From Streptomyces sclerotialus (lineage in GTDB: Bacteria > Actinomycetota > Actinomycetes > Streptomycetales > Streptomycetaceae), in assembly GCA_000719105.1 (NCBI GenBank), contig JODX01000036.1, positions 1 through 32,817 on the forward strand: a DNA stretch of 32,817 nt, given 5' to 3'. Below are positions 1 to 7,981 of the stretch, piece by piece. The translations under genes and the position numbers were made by a program. Numbering within the stretch: position 1 is the first letter of the stretch; each line of letters opens with the position of its first letter. The notes beneath the pieces were generated by a model. That model had not been told where the DNA came from, did not search any database, and was given only the letters and a program-made list of their open reading frames with translations.

Positions 1-1734
1 GGTAGGCCGGCCCGGCGGGGGGGACCGGGGCGGGGAGGGGGGCGGGGCCGGCCCGCCGGGGGACGCCGCGGCGGCCGGGCCCGGCCCACGCTCCGGCACG
101 GTTCCGCCGAGCGTGCCGGACTGCTCCCCGGCCATCTGCGCCGGCTGGTGGCCGACGCGGAATCCTTCCTCGGCCCCTCCCCCGTCCATCCCTGGTACGC
201 GGGCGCGGTGCTGCTCGCCGGGCGGGGCGGCACGGTCGCGCTGCACGAGCCGATCGGCACGGCGGTGCGCTACCGGGCCTACGACGAGGACACGGACACG
301 GGCGTCGAGTTCCCGGCGTCGGAGCAGATTCCGATGGCCCGGGACACCGTCTTCGACCTCGCCTCGGTGTCGAAGCTGTTCACCTCGCTCCTCGCCGTGC
401 AGCAGATCGAACGCGGCGCGCTCGAACTGGAGGCCGCGGTCGCCTCGTACCTCCCGGAGTTCGCCGGCGCCGGCAAGCAGGACGTCACGGTCCGCCAGCT
501 GCTCACGCACACCTCGGGGTTCCGTTCCTGGCTGCCGCTGTACCGAGAGCCCACGCAGGCGGGAAGACTCCGGCTGATCCGGAACGAGGCGCCGGTCAGC
601 CCGCCGGGTTCCGCGTACCTCTACTCGGACCTCAACCTGATCTCCCTCCAGCTCGTGCTGGAGAAGATCACGGGGCGCCCGCTGGACGTGCTGTTGCGCG
701 AGGGCATCACCGGCCCGCTCGGCATGGACCGCACCCGCTACAACCCGCCCGCCTCCTGGCGGCCGCGCATCGCGGCGACGGAGGACTCCCGTCCGCCGTG
801 GTCGGGCCTGGACCGCGGGCTCGTCTGGGGCGAGGTGCACGACGAGAACGCGTACGCCCTGGGCGGGGTCGCCGGCCACGCGGGGGTCTTCTCCTGCGCC
901 TGGGACCTCGCGGTGCTCGGCCGGGCGCTGCTCAACGGCGGTGTGTACGGCCACGCGCGCGTGCTGCGGCCCGAGTCGGTGGAGCTGCTGTTCACCGACT
1001 TCAACACGGACTTCCCCGGCGACGAGCACGGGCTCGGCTTCGAGCTGTACCAGCACTGGTACATGGGCGCGATGGCCACGCCGCGCACCGCCGGGCACAC
1101 CGGCTTCACGGGCACCTCGCTGGTGCTCGACCCGACGACGGACTCGTTCCTGGTGCTCCTCGGCAACTCCGTCCACCCCGTGCGCACCTGGCGGTCGGGG
1201 TCGGCGCCGCGGGTCGCGGCGGCGAACCATCTCGCCCGCGCCGTTCCCGTGCGTCCCGCGCGCGGGCGGGCGTCCTGGTTCTCCGGCATGGCGAACGGCA
1301 CGACGGCGACGCTCGCCCTGCCGCCGCTCGACACCACCGGCGCCCGCCCCCGGCTGCGCTGCGCCCTGTGGTGGGACACCGAGCCGCGCGCGGACGCCCT
1401 CTTCCTGGAGGCCTCCACGGACGGAAAGACCACGTGGCAGCCGGTACCCTTCACGGCCGTGCGCCCCGACCGGGACCGGGAGCCCCGGAAGCACCCGGAC
1501 GGCTCGGTGACCGGGTGGTCGGGACGGGCCTGGCACCAGGTCTCCGCGGACGTCCCGCGGGCCGCCGGGACGGTACTGCGCTGGCGGTACACGACCGACC
1601 GGCTGTACGTGGGCCGGGGCGCCTACGTGGACGGACTGCGGGTCACCGACGGCGGCGGTCTCCTCTTCGACGAGGCGCGCCCGGCGGACGCCGGGCGCAT
1701 GGAGGTGACGGGCTGGACCTCGTCGGCGGACTGA
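1..1734 (+). CDS. Serine beta-lactamase-family hydrolase (5' partial)
   Basis: A class C beta-lactamase/penicillin-binding-protein-like serine hydrolase. The nucleophile motif S-x-x-K is visible as SVSK, followed by a Y-S-D triad element in YLYSDLNL and an H-T-G element in HTGFTGT, the usual three active-site motifs of this fold. After the hydrolase domain there is a C-terminal extension of roughly 130-150 residues (WWDTEPRADALFLEASTDGK...), which looks like a beta-sandwich accessory domain. The first in-frame start codon is GTG at 148, but the frame is open to the window edge and the residues just before it (ERAGLLPGHLRRL) read as the normal beginning of this family. No ATG, GTG or TTG occurs in frame between 1 and 148. 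I therefore take the true start to lie outside the window. I see no signal peptide in the visible part. Substrate unknown; esterase or peptidase activity is as likely as beta-lactamase activity. Confidence 0.85.
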   Translation, partial: GRPARRGGPGRGGGRGRPAGGRRGGRARPTLRHGSAERAGLLPGHLRRLVADAESFLGPSPVHPWYAGAVLLAGRGGTVALHEPIGTAVRYRAYDEDTDTGVEFPASEQIPMARDTVFDLASVSKLFTSLLAVQQIERGALELEAAVASYLPEFAGAGKQDVTVRQLLTHTSGFRSWLPLYREPTQAGRLRLIRNEAPVSPPGSAYLYSDLNLISLQLVLEKITGRPLDVLLREGITGPLGMDRTRYNPPASWRPRIAATEDSRPPWSGLDRGLVWGEVHDENAYALGGVAGHAGVFSCAWDLAVLGRALLNGGVYGHARVLRPESVELLFTDFNTDFPGDEHGLGFELYQHWYMGAMATPRTAGHTGFTGTSLVLDPTTDSFLVLLGNSVHPVRTWRSGSAPRVAAANHLARAVPVRPARGRASWFSGMANGTTATLALPPLDTTGARPRLRCALWWDTEPRADALFLEASTDGKTTWQPVPFTAVRPDRDREPRKHPDGSVTGWSGRAWHQVSADVPRAAGTVLRWRYTTDRLYVGRGAYVDGLRVTDGGGLLFDEARPADAGRMEVTGWTSSAD

Positions 1735-1797
1735 GCCGCCGACGGAACCGGCCGCCGCTCGTCACTCGTCGTTCACTCGTTCATCCGTTCAGGTCGT

Positions 1798-1989
1798 TCA
1801 CTCGTTGAAGACGGCCTTCGTCACCTCGTTGGGGCCGTCGAAGTGCTCCGTCTTGAGGCCGTCGAGGCGGCTGACGACCTTGTCGTCCGCCTTGTTCTTG
1901 CGGGCACAGTCCACCAGCTTTTTCTTGTCGGTCGGGTAGTCCATGCCCTTGAGGGCCTTCTGCACATCGATGGGGCTGAGCTCGGCCAT
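1798..1989 (-). CDS. Small DUF2795-family protein
   Basis: A 63-residue protein starting MAELSPIDVQKALKGMDYPT and continuing with DKKKLVDCARKNKADDKVVS. This is the pattern of the DUF2795 family: a short helical domain with a Y-P-x-x-K-x-x-L-V-x-x-A-x-x-N-x-A-D-D core, common in actinobacteria and of unknown function. The ATG at 1989 is preceded by a clear GAGGAG ribosome binding site. It faces the serine hydrolase tail to tail, with 63 bases between them. It is soluble, with no signal peptide or membrane segment. Family assignment is from recognition of the motif; no function should be inferred. Confidence 0.85.
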   Translation of the reverse strand: MAELSPIDVQKALKGMDYPTDKKKLVDCARKNKADDKVVSRLDGLKTEHFDGPNEVTKAVFNE

Positions 1990-2097
1990 GGGGTCTCCTC
2001 GCGGGGTACCGGCCGTACGCTCCGACGAGCAGCACGGCCATATCGGTCATTGCGGACATGACGCGGTACCCCGCCCCGGAGGAGGCGAAACAAGCGG

Positions 2098-3687
2098 TCA
2101 GGCCGCTCCGGTCACCTCCAGCACCGCCATCGCCGCGTTGTGTCCCGGCACCCCGCTGACCGCGCCCCCGCGCACCGCGCCCGCCCCGCACAGCAGCACG
2201 TTCACGTGCCGGGTCGCCACACCCCAGCGGCCGGCGCCCTCCTGGGCGTACGGCCAGGACAGCTCACGGTGGAAGATGTTGCCGCGGGGCAGCCGCAGCT
2301 CGCGGTCCAGGTCGAGCGGGGTCTTCGCCTCGATGCACGGGCGGCCGTCGGCGTCGGTGGCCAGACAGCCGGCGATCGGCTCGGCGAGATGCGCGTCCAG
2401 CTGGGCGAGGGTGGACCTCAGCAGCTCCTCCCGGGTGCCGTCGTTGTCCTGCTCGAAGAGCCGGGCCGGGGTGTGCAGCCCGAACAGGGTGAGCGTGTGC
2501 CGGCCCCGCTCGGCGAGGTCCGGGCCGAGGATGCTCGGGTCGGTGAGCGAGTGGCAGTAGATCTCGGAGGGCGGCGCCTCGGGCAGCCGCCCCGCCGACG
2601 CCTGGGCGTGGGCGGCCGCGAGCTGCTCGTACCCCTCGGCGATGTGGAAGGTGCCGGAGAAGGCCTCGCGCGGGTCGACGGAACCGTCGCGCAGCCCGGG
2701 CAGCCGCTCGAGCAGCATGTTCACCTTGAGCTGGGCACCCTCGGCGGGGGCGGGCGGCTCGTCGCCGGTGAGGGCGGCCAGCTCCCGGGGCGAGGCGTTC
2801 ACCAGCACGTGCCGGGCGGCGACCGTGCCCTCGCCGTCCGCCGTGCGGTACGTGACCTCCGCGGCCCGTCCGTCGGTGGCGATGCGCACCGCCTCGTGTC
2901 CGGTGGCGAGTACGGCGCCCGCCTTCCGCGCGGCCGCGGCCAGCGCGTCCGTGAGGGCGCCCATGCCGCCGACGGGCACGTCCCAGGCGCCCGTACCGCC
3001 GCCGATCACGTGGTAGAGGAAGCACCGGTTCTGCGGCAGGGCCGGGTCGTGCGCGTCGGCGAACGTGCCGATCAGGGCGTCGGTGAGGACGACCCCGCGG
3101 ACCAGGTCGTCGGCGAAGTGCTCCTCGATCGCCACGCCGATCGGCTCCTCGAAGAGCATCCGCCAGGCGTCCTCGTCGGCGACGCGTGCCCGCAGCTCGT
3201 CCCGGGAGAGCAGCGGCTGGACGAGCGTCGGGAACACCCGTTCGGCGACGCGGCCGGTCATCCCGTAGAAGCGCCGCCAGGCCTCGTACTCCCGGTCCGA
3301 GCCGGTCAGCCGCGCGAACGCCGCCCGGGTGCGCCGTTCCCCGCCCCCGACGAGCAGACCGGTGGGGCGTCCGGCGCGTTCCGCGGGCGTGTACGAGGAG
3401 ATCGGACGCCGGAGCAGCCGGACGTCGAGGCCGAGATCCCGCACGATCTTCCGCGGCAACAGGCTGACCAGGTACGAGTAGCGCGACAGCCGCGCGTCGA
3501 CCCCGGCGAAGGGCCGCGTGGACACGGCGGCGCCCCCGGTGGTGTCCAGCCGCTCCAGCACGAGCACGGACCGCCCGGCGCGGGCGAGGTAGGCGGCGGC
3601 GACCAGGCCGTTGTGGCCGCCGCCGACGATGACGGCGTCGTGGGCGTCGTGGGCGTGGTGGGCGTGGTGTTCTTCGGCTGCGGGCAT
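2098..3687 (-). CDS. FAD-dependent oxidoreductase, phytoene desaturase/PYROXD2-like
   Basis: A 529-residue flavoprotein. The N-terminal dinucleotide-binding loop is VIVGGGHNGLVAAAYLARAG followed by an E-R acidic end of the second strand, and the C-terminus has the FAD-contact segment LLCGAGAVRGGAVSGVPGHNAA. Both are typical of the CrtI/PYROXD2 group, which oxidises or isomerises hydrophobic substrates. No carotenoid genes are adjacent, so a role in carotenoid synthesis is not supported and the substrate is unknown. I chose the ATG at 3687 because CTGGAG lies just upstream; a GTG at 3702 would add five residues including a TTA codon and has no better site. The N-terminus is unusual: a His-rich stretch (EEHHAHHAHDAHDA) precedes the FAD fold and could bind metal. 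Confidence 0.88.
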   Translation of the reverse strand: MPAAEEHHAHHAHDAHDAVIVGGGHNGLVAAAYLARAGRSVLVLERLDTTGGAAVSTRPFAGVDARLSRYSYLVSLLPRKIVRDLGLDVRLLRRPISSYTPAERAGRPTGLLVGGGERRTRAAFARLTGSDREYEAWRRFYGMTGRVAERVFPTLVQPLLSRDELRARVADEDAWRMLFEEPIGVAIEEHFADDLVRGVVLTDALIGTFADAHDPALPQNRCFLYHVIGGGTGAWDVPVGGMGALTDALAAAARKAGAVLATGHEAVRIATDGRAAEVTYRTADGEGTVAARHVLVNASPRELAALTGDEPPAPAEGAQLKVNMLLERLPGLRDGSVDPREAFSGTFHIAEGYEQLAAAHAQASAGRLPEAPPSEIYCHSLTDPSILGPDLAERGRHTLTLFGLHTPARLFEQDNDGTREELLRSTLAQLDAHLAEPIAGCLATDADGRPCIEAKTPLDLDRELRLPRGNIFHRELSWPYAQEGAGRWGVATRHVNVLLCGAGAVRGGAVSGVPGHNAAMAVLEVTGAA

Positions 3688-3736
3688 CGCTCCAGGTAAC
3701 ACGGGCGGGCCGTGACCGGCCAGAGGACGGGGCGGA

Positions 3737-3752
3737 CCCGGGCGCGCCCGGG
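3737..3752 (-). terminator. G/C palindrome downstream of the kinase gene
   Basis: A perfect 16-base palindrome (CCCGGGCGCGCCCGGG) lies 18 bases beyond the stop of the kinase gene, with partly complementary flanks. It can form a strong hairpin without a U-tract, which is the usual actinobacterial form. Assignment as terminator is inferred from position. Confidence 0.45.
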
Positions 3753-3770
3753 CGGTCCCGGCAGAAGCTC

Positions 3771-6020
3771 TCAGTGGCCGTCCGCCGCCCGCCGCTGCCG
3801 CAGCACCGCGACCCTCCGGTACAGCTCCACGGCCTCCTGGCCGCGCCCCAGCTGCTCCAGGCAGTGGGCCTCGTCGTTGCGGCTGGCGAGCGCGTCGGAG
3901 TGGCCGGCGCCGAGGACCCGTTCGCGGGCGTCGGCGACGTGCCGGTACTCGGTGAGCGCGTCGGCCCAGCGGCCGAGCCAGCCGAGCCCCACGGCGATCT
4001 CACGACGGCTGACCAGGGTGTCGGGGTGGTCGGGGCCGAGCACCCGTTCGCGGAGCGCGCACACGTCGTGGGCTTCGGCGAGGGCCTCCTCCCAGCGGCC
4101 GAGCCGGCCGAGGTTGACGCCGAGCCCGTGGCGGGCGCGCAGGGTCTCCGCGTGGGCGGGCCCGTGCACGCGGGTGCGGTCGTCGACGAGGGCGCGATAG
4201 AGCGTCAGGGCCTCCGCGCTGCGGCCGAGCCGCCCGAGGCTGATGCCGACCTCGTAGCGCGCGGCGAGGGTGTCGGGGTGGTCGGGGCCGAGGACCTGGG
4301 CGCGGGCCTCGGCGACCTCCTGGTACGTGCTCAGCGCCTCGGGCCAGTGACCTGCCTGGCCCAGCAGATAGGCGACCTCGTACCGGGTGACGAGCGTGTC
4401 GGGGTGCGCCGGACCGAGTACCCGCGCGCGGGCGGCGGCCACCTCGGACGCCATCGCACAGGCGTCCTCCAGGCGGCCCAGCCGGCTGAGGTTGAAGGCG
4501 AGGTTGTGCCGGCAGCGCAGGGTGTCCGGGTGGTCGGGGCCCATGACGCGCTCCCGCGCGGCGAGGACGAGGGTGTACGCCTGGTGGGCGTCGGAGTGGC
4601 GGCCCAGCCGGCCCAGGACGTACGCCGTCTCCTGGCGGGCGGCCAGGGTCTCGGGATGCTCGGGACCGAGGACGCGCTCCCGCGCGCGGGTCACGTGCTC
4701 GTACTCGCGCAGGGCGTCGGCGGTGCGGCCGGTGCGGCTGAGGGTGAAGCCGATCTCGTAGCGGCTGGCGAGGGTGTCGGGGTGGTCGGGGCCGAGGACG
4801 TGCTCGCGTTCGGCGGCGACCGCGCGGTGCACCTCGCCCGCCTCCACCCAGCGGCCGAGGCGGCCGAGGCCGAGCCCGGCGTTGTGCCGTCCGGCGAGGG
4901 CGGCGAGCAGGTGCGGGGGCGGCGTGGGCCGTTCGGCGGCCGCCGGCTCCTCGGCGCGGTCGAGGGCGGGGCGGGCGACCCAGTCGCCGCTGAGGCCGGC
5001 GGAGGGGTCCGGCGGGGTGGTGTGCAGTGCGGCGCCGGTCGCCTTGTGCCCGGTGGTCATGCCCCGGGTCCACGACGGCAGGCGGGGCTCGCGGGACGGG
5101 CCCGGGCCGGGGCGCGACCGGGGCCCGGGCGTCACGGGCCGGGACCCGACGACCGGCACGTGGGCGGACCCGGCACGGCCCGCGCCGAGCCGGCGTGCCA
5201 GCTCGGTCGCGTCGTACGGGCGCTGCTCCGGCTCCTTGGCGAGCAGGTCGAGGATGATCCGCTCCAGGTGCGCGGGCAGCTCGGCCCGGTGGCTGCGCGG
5301 TGGCTCCGGCGGGGTGTCCCGGTGACCGACCAGAACGGCCCACGCGTCGTCGAGGTCGAAGGGCGGCACACCGGTGGCGATCTCGTACAGCACGCAGCCG
5401 AAGGAGTACAGGTCGCTGCGGTGGTCGACCTGGTCGCCGCCGATCTGCTCGGGGGACATGTAGTGCGGGGTGCCCATGGCGATACCGGTGCCGGTGAGCC
5501 GGGAGGTCGGGCCGATGTCGTGGCCGAGCCGGGCGATGCCGAAGTCGCAGATCTTCACCGTGCCGTCGGTGAGCCGCATGATGTTGGCGGGCTTCAGGTC
5601 GCGGTGCACGATGCCCTGCCGGTGGGTGTAGGCGAGCGCGGCGGCGCCCTGGCCCGCGATGTCGAGGACGTCGGCGACGGACAGGGGATGGTGCCGGTTG
5701 TCCTCCAGGAGCTGGCTCAGGTTCCGGCCCTCCAGCAGCTCCATCACGAGGTACGGCACACCGTCCGCCTCGCCGAAGTCGTGGACGACGGTCACCCCGC
5801 GGTGCTGCAGCGCGGCGGCGACCCGGGCCTCGCGGCGGAACCGTTCGCGGAGCACCCGGTCGAGCGCCTGGCCGCCCTGCGCGTTCAGCGGCTTCAGGCA
5901 CTTCACGGCGACGTGCCGCCCGAGGGACTCGTCCTTCGCGCGCCACACCTCGCCCATCCCCCCGCGCCCGATGCGGTCGAGCAACCGGTACCGGCCCTGG
6001 ATCAGCCTGGAGTCCCCCAT
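3771..6020 (-). CDS. Ser/Thr protein kinase with C-terminal TPR array
   Basis: A 749-residue Hanks-type kinase. The glycine loop is IGRGGMGEVW, the ATP-anchoring lysine is K40 (VAVK), the catalytic loop is HRDLKPANI with D141, the metal-binding motif is DFG at 159-161, and the activation segment ends MSPEQ. A Pro/Arg-rich linker follows, then eight full and one partial 42-residue units with the signature LGR-G-(R/H)...A-L...R-x-R-V-L-G-P-x-H-P-D-T-L, the kinesin-light-chain type of TPR. No transmembrane helix is visible, so it should be cytoplasmic, unlike PknB-type kinases with external PASTA domains. The ATG at 6020 places the kinase domain at the N-terminus, as expected; upstream frame is open but has no family features. 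The TPRs presumably bind a partner or the substrate. Partner unknown. Confidence 0.92.
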   Translation of the reverse strand: MGDSRLIQGRYRLLDRIGRGGMGEVWRAKDESLGRHVAVKCLKPLNAQGGQALDRVLRERFRREARVAAALQHRGVTVVHDFGEADGVPYLVMELLEGRNLSQLLEDNRHHPLSVADVLDIAGQGAAALAYTHRQGIVHRDLKPANIMRLTDGTVKICDFGIARLGHDIGPTSRLTGTGIAMGTPHYMSPEQIGGDQVDHRSDLYSFGCVLYEIATGVPPFDLDDAWAVLVGHRDTPPEPPRSHRAELPAHLERIILDLLAKEPEQRPYDATELARRLGAGRAGSAHVPVVGSRPVTPGPRSRPGPGPSREPRLPSWTRGMTTGHKATGAALHTTPPDPSAGLSGDWVARPALDRAEEPAAAERPTPPPHLLAALAGRHNAGLGLGRLGRWVEAGEVHRAVAAEREHVLGPDHPDTLASRYEIGFTLSRTGRTADALREYEHVTRARERVLGPEHPETLAARQETAYVLGRLGRHSDAHQAYTLVLAARERVMGPDHPDTLRCRHNLAFNLSRLGRLEDACAMASEVAAARARVLGPAHPDTLVTRYEVAYLLGQAGHWPEALSTYQEVAEARAQVLGPDHPDTLAARYEVGISLGRLGRSAEALTLYRALVDDRTRVHGPAHAETLRARHGLGVNLGRLGRWEEALAEAHDVCALRERVLGPDHPDTLVSRREIAVGLGWLGRWADALTEYRHVADARERVLGAGHSDALASRNDEAHCLEQLGRGQEAVELYRRVAVLRQRRAADGH
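3774..4890 (-). repeat. Tandem 126-bp units encoding 42-residue TPRs
   Basis: The 3' half of the kinase gene consists of about 8.75 tandem copies of a 126-base unit. Each encodes the same heptad-like core ending in GPxHPxTL. The copies are diverged at DNA level but the GGTGTCGGGGTGGTCGGGGC stretch (reverse strand of the GPDHPDTL block) recurs closely, which makes the array prone to copy-number change and to misassembly. Confidence 0.85.
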
Positions 6021-6124
6021 CGCCTGCGACCGCCCCCCGATGTGTCCGGCCCCGCCCCAGCCCGTCCAGTATGGCGGGCTGTGGTCCGGCTTTGTACGGT
6101 TCCGGACACGGGCGACGGCCCGCG

Positions 6125-6148
6125 CGGTGCGCACAGGTGTGCGCGCCG
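6125..6148 (-). terminator. Hairpin after the Cys-rich protein gene
   Basis: GCGCAC and GTGCGC pair around a four-base AGGT loop, extended by a further CGG/CCG pair of arms with one T-G position. It lies 18 bases past the stop of the Cys-rich gene and 100 bases before the kinase start, so it would separate the two minus-strand genes. Confidence 0.45.
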
Positions 6149-6165
6149 TGGCGGCGGCGCGGCGC

Positions 6166-6543
6166 TCAGGTGTCGAGCGTCGCGAGGAAGTCGGAGCAGG
6201 CCTGGGCGCACTCGCGGCACGCCTTCGCACCCTCCTCCGCCCCGGGGTGGTCGTCGAAGGCCTGCGCGGTCTCCAGGCAGACGGTGCGGCACCACTCCAC
6301 CTGCACCCGGAGGGTGGCCTCGTCCTGGCCCGCCTGCTCGGAGAGCACGCGGCACGTCGCGTCGCACACCTCCGCGCACATGATGCCCTTGCGCCGTACG
6401 CGTTCCTGGTCGGCGGACCCGTCCGGATCCACGAGACTTGCACGGAGGGCGCAGGCCCGCGCGCATTCGGTGCACGCCTGCGCACACGCGAAACGATCCT
6501 CGAGGAAGCGGAAGAGTTCCTGCTGGGAAGTCGTCGATGTCAC
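6166..6543 (-). CDS. Four-helix bundle Cys-rich protein (copper-storage-like, DUF326)
   Basis: A 125-residue protein with 12 cysteines placed at helical spacing: CAQACTECARAC at 20-31, CAEVCDATC near 56-64, CRTVC near 84-88, and CRECAQAC near the C-terminus. This is the arrangement of DUF326/Csp proteins, four-helix bundles whose inward-facing thiols hold many Cu(I) ions. There is no signal peptide, which fits the cytosolic Csp3-like group. The start is a GTG at 6543 with only a weak upstream site. It is not next to copA (about 14 kb away), and I see no CsoR-type palindrome in front of it, so copper control here is not evident. Family assignment is confident from the Cys pattern; copper storage is inferred from the family. 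Confidence 0.85.
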   Translation of the reverse strand: MTSTTSQQELFRFLEDRFACAQACTECARACALRASLVDPDGSADQERVRRKGIMCAEVCDATCRVLSEQAGQDEATLRVQVEWCRTVCLETAQAFDDHPGAEEGAKACRECAQACSDFLATLDT

Positions 6544-6653
6544 AGGGGGCGGGTAGCCGTGACGCCTTACACCAAACCGGGGGACGGCGCATCCGTTTCC
6601 GGGGAATACGGCCGGGCACCCGTGCCCGTACCCATTGCGGGAGGTGAGTGATC

Positions 6654-7058
6654 GTGCCCGGACGGCAGGAACTGCCCTCGACCCTGGAGCGCTCCCCCGA
6701 GGGCGCCCGGCGCACCTGGATCAAGGCGCACGACTCGGCGGTCGAACAGTACGGCGAGGGCGAGCGGGCGCACCGTGTCGCCTTCGGGGCCCTCAAGCAC
6801 TCGTACGAGAAGATCGGTGACCACTGGGAGCGCAAGGAAGGCGGCCGCCGGGGCCCCTCGGACCCCCGGTCCGCGCGGCCCCGGCAACAGGGCGGGCGCA
6901 GCGGTGAGGGCGTCGACGAGGACGCGACGAAGGAACACCTCTACGAGGTCGCCCGGCGTCTCGGCGTCGGCGGGCGGTCCCGGATGACCAAGCCCGAGCT
7001 GCTCGACGCGATCCGCAAGGCGAACCGCACGAGCACGCGTCGCGCCCGCGAGAAGTGA
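6654..7058 (+). CDS. chaB: ChaB-family protein with C-terminal Rho-N-like segment
   Basis: A 134-residue protein. Residues 5-60 (ELPSTLERSPEGARRTWIKA ... ALKHSYEKIGDHW) match the ChaB family, named for a cation-transport regulator in E. coli but of unclear function in actinobacteria. After a Gly/Arg-rich linker, the C-terminal 45 residues (TKEHLYEVARRLGVGGRSRM...LLDAIRKA) look like a Rho N-terminal/SAP-type helical domain, often nucleic-acid binding. I prefer the GTG at 6654 (MPGRQELP) over 6648 because GGAGG ends nine bases before it rather than three, and because family members begin in this way. It is divergent from the Cys-rich gene, with about 110 bases between the two starts for both promoters. 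Confidence 0.85.
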   Translation: MPGRQELPSTLERSPEGARRTWIKAHDSAVEQYGEGERAHRVAFGALKHSYEKIGDHWERKEGGRRGPSDPRSARPRQQGGRSGEGVDEDATKEHLYEVARRLGVGGRSRMTKPELLDAIRKANRTSTRRAREK

Positions 7059-7107
7059 CAGTGATCCGGTCCGGTTCGGTGGTGGACCCCGGGGTACTCA
7101 CGTCCGT

Positions 7108-7473
7108 ATGAGCACGGAATGGATGGATTTTGCCGCGCGAGACCACCTGATCGGCATCGGTCCTTTCGTTGCCGGAGTGGTCGTGGTGGCGGTGCTGATC
7201 GGCGCCCTCTTCATGGGCAGGCGGATCTGGCGCCGCGAGCTGCCGAGGCCCCGGCCGGACGAGCAGCCCAGGATGCCCGACGGCGGGCCGGTGTACGAGG
7301 AGAGCGGCTGCCGTGAGCCCGACGAGATGCCGCGGAGCGACAACCGGATGCTCCCCCACGAGCTGCACGGGTTCGGCAACTCCTCGTCCCGGCCCAGTCC
7401 CGACAAGCGCCCGCGCCGCTGGAGCAACGGCGGCAGCGGTTCCTTCGGCAGCGGAGGACTGGGCGCGCACTGA
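7108..7473 (+). CDS. Small single-pass membrane protein (DUF6479-like)
   Basis: A 121-residue protein with one membrane segment near residues 15-36 (GIGPFVAGVVVVAVLIGALF) followed by a basic stop-transfer stretch (GRRIWRR). The rest is hydrophilic with a conserved-looking block, PRPDEQPRMPDGGPVYEESG ... EPDEMP, which I associate with the streptomycete DUF6479 family. The positive-inside pattern suggests an external N-terminus and cytoplasmic tail. No function is known. The ATG at 7108 has no strong ribosome binding site. It is followed by a hairpin at 7479-7525. Confidence 0.75.
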   Translation: MSTEWMDFAARDHLIGIGPFVAGVVVVAVLIGALFMGRRIWRRELPRPRPDEQPRMPDGGPVYEESGCREPDEMPRSDNRMLPHELHGFGNSSSRPSPDKRPRRWSNGGSGSFGSGGLGAH

Positions 7474-7478
7474 CGGGT

Positions 7479-7525
7479 GAGGGCGCCACGAGTACGTACG
7501 TATGCCGCGTACCCGGGGCGCCCTC
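7479..7525 (+). terminator. Extended hairpin after the DUF6479-like gene
   Basis: GAGGGCGCC (7479-7487) pairs perfectly with GGCGCCCTC (7517-7525). The 29-base loop contains a second self-complementary segment (GTACGTAC...CGTAC). It sits five bases after the stop codon and about 50 bases before the next start, so it may act as a terminator or attenuator. Confidence 0.5.
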
Positions 7526-7577
7526 GCTCCGGTTCCGATCGACTCCGCACGCCCCCGGACGCAAGGGAGACACCGTC

Positions 7578-7922
7578 ATGGCCGACCGCAGCACCCTGCC
7601 GCTGCCCGACTACGACCAGCTGCCCATCGGCAGCGTGGAGAGCCGTGTCCGTTCGCTCACCGTCGAGGAGGTGGAGGAGCTGCTGGCGTACGAGCGCGAG
7701 CACGCCGACCGTCTCCCGGTGGTCCAGGTGCTGACGGCCCGGCTGGAGCAGCTGCGCGCGGGGGGCGAACCGACGTCCGGCGACCCCGCCGCCCTGCGCC
7801 CCGAGGTGAGCGCGGGGCGCACCGGTTCCCCGGTGACGCCGGCGACCTCACCGCAGCCGTTCAACCCGCCGCCGCACGGTACGCCGGACCAGTCGGGCAA
7901 GCCCAAGGGCGACCGGACCTGA
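7578..7922 (+). CDS. Small conserved actinobacterial protein (DUF8129-like)
   Basis: A 114-residue hydrophilic protein. The N-terminal 60 residues (LPLPDYDQLPIGSVESRVRS, then LTVEEVEELLAYEREHADRLPVVQVL) form a predicted helical hairpin that I associate with DUF8129, a family found in actinobacteria beside lipid-droplet proteins. The C-terminal half is Pro/Gly/Ser-rich and probably disordered. The ATG at 7578 follows GGGAG with suitable spacing. It converges on the FAD monooxygenase gene with a strong hairpin between. Function unknown; the family name is given from memory. Confidence 0.75.
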   Translation: MADRSTLPLPDYDQLPIGSVESRVRSLTVEEVEELLAYEREHADRLPVVQVLTARLEQLRAGGEPTSGDPAALRPEVSAGRTGSPVTPATSPQPFNPPPHGTPDQSGKPKGDRT

Positions 7923-7923
7923 G

Positions 7924-7958
7924 TGGCCGGCCGCCCGCCCGTGGGCGGCGGCCGGCCA
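7924..7958. terminator. Bidirectional terminator hairpin
   Basis: A 16-bp stem (TGGCCGGCCGCC... with its complement) with one bulged C and a two-base tip lies two bases after the stop of the upstream gene and 24 bases before the stop of the opposing monooxygenase gene. Its position between convergent genes supports termination in both directions. Confidence 0.7.
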
Positions 7959-7981
7959 TCCGCCCGGACCTCCACGGATCG

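Noticed and set aside
1..100. Regulatory or repeat element in the extremely G-rich left edge
   Set aside because: The frame of the serine hydrolase runs through it without stop; low complexity at the edge gives nothing definite.
1767..1806. Duplicated TCGTTCACTCGTT at the convergent gene ends
   Set aside because: Two short copies in a small gap; no hairpin or further copies to suggest function.
3774..6383. Long plus-strand open frame opposite the kinase
   Set aside because: Antisense to the kinase/TPR gene, repetitive because of the TPR units, no ribosome binding site.
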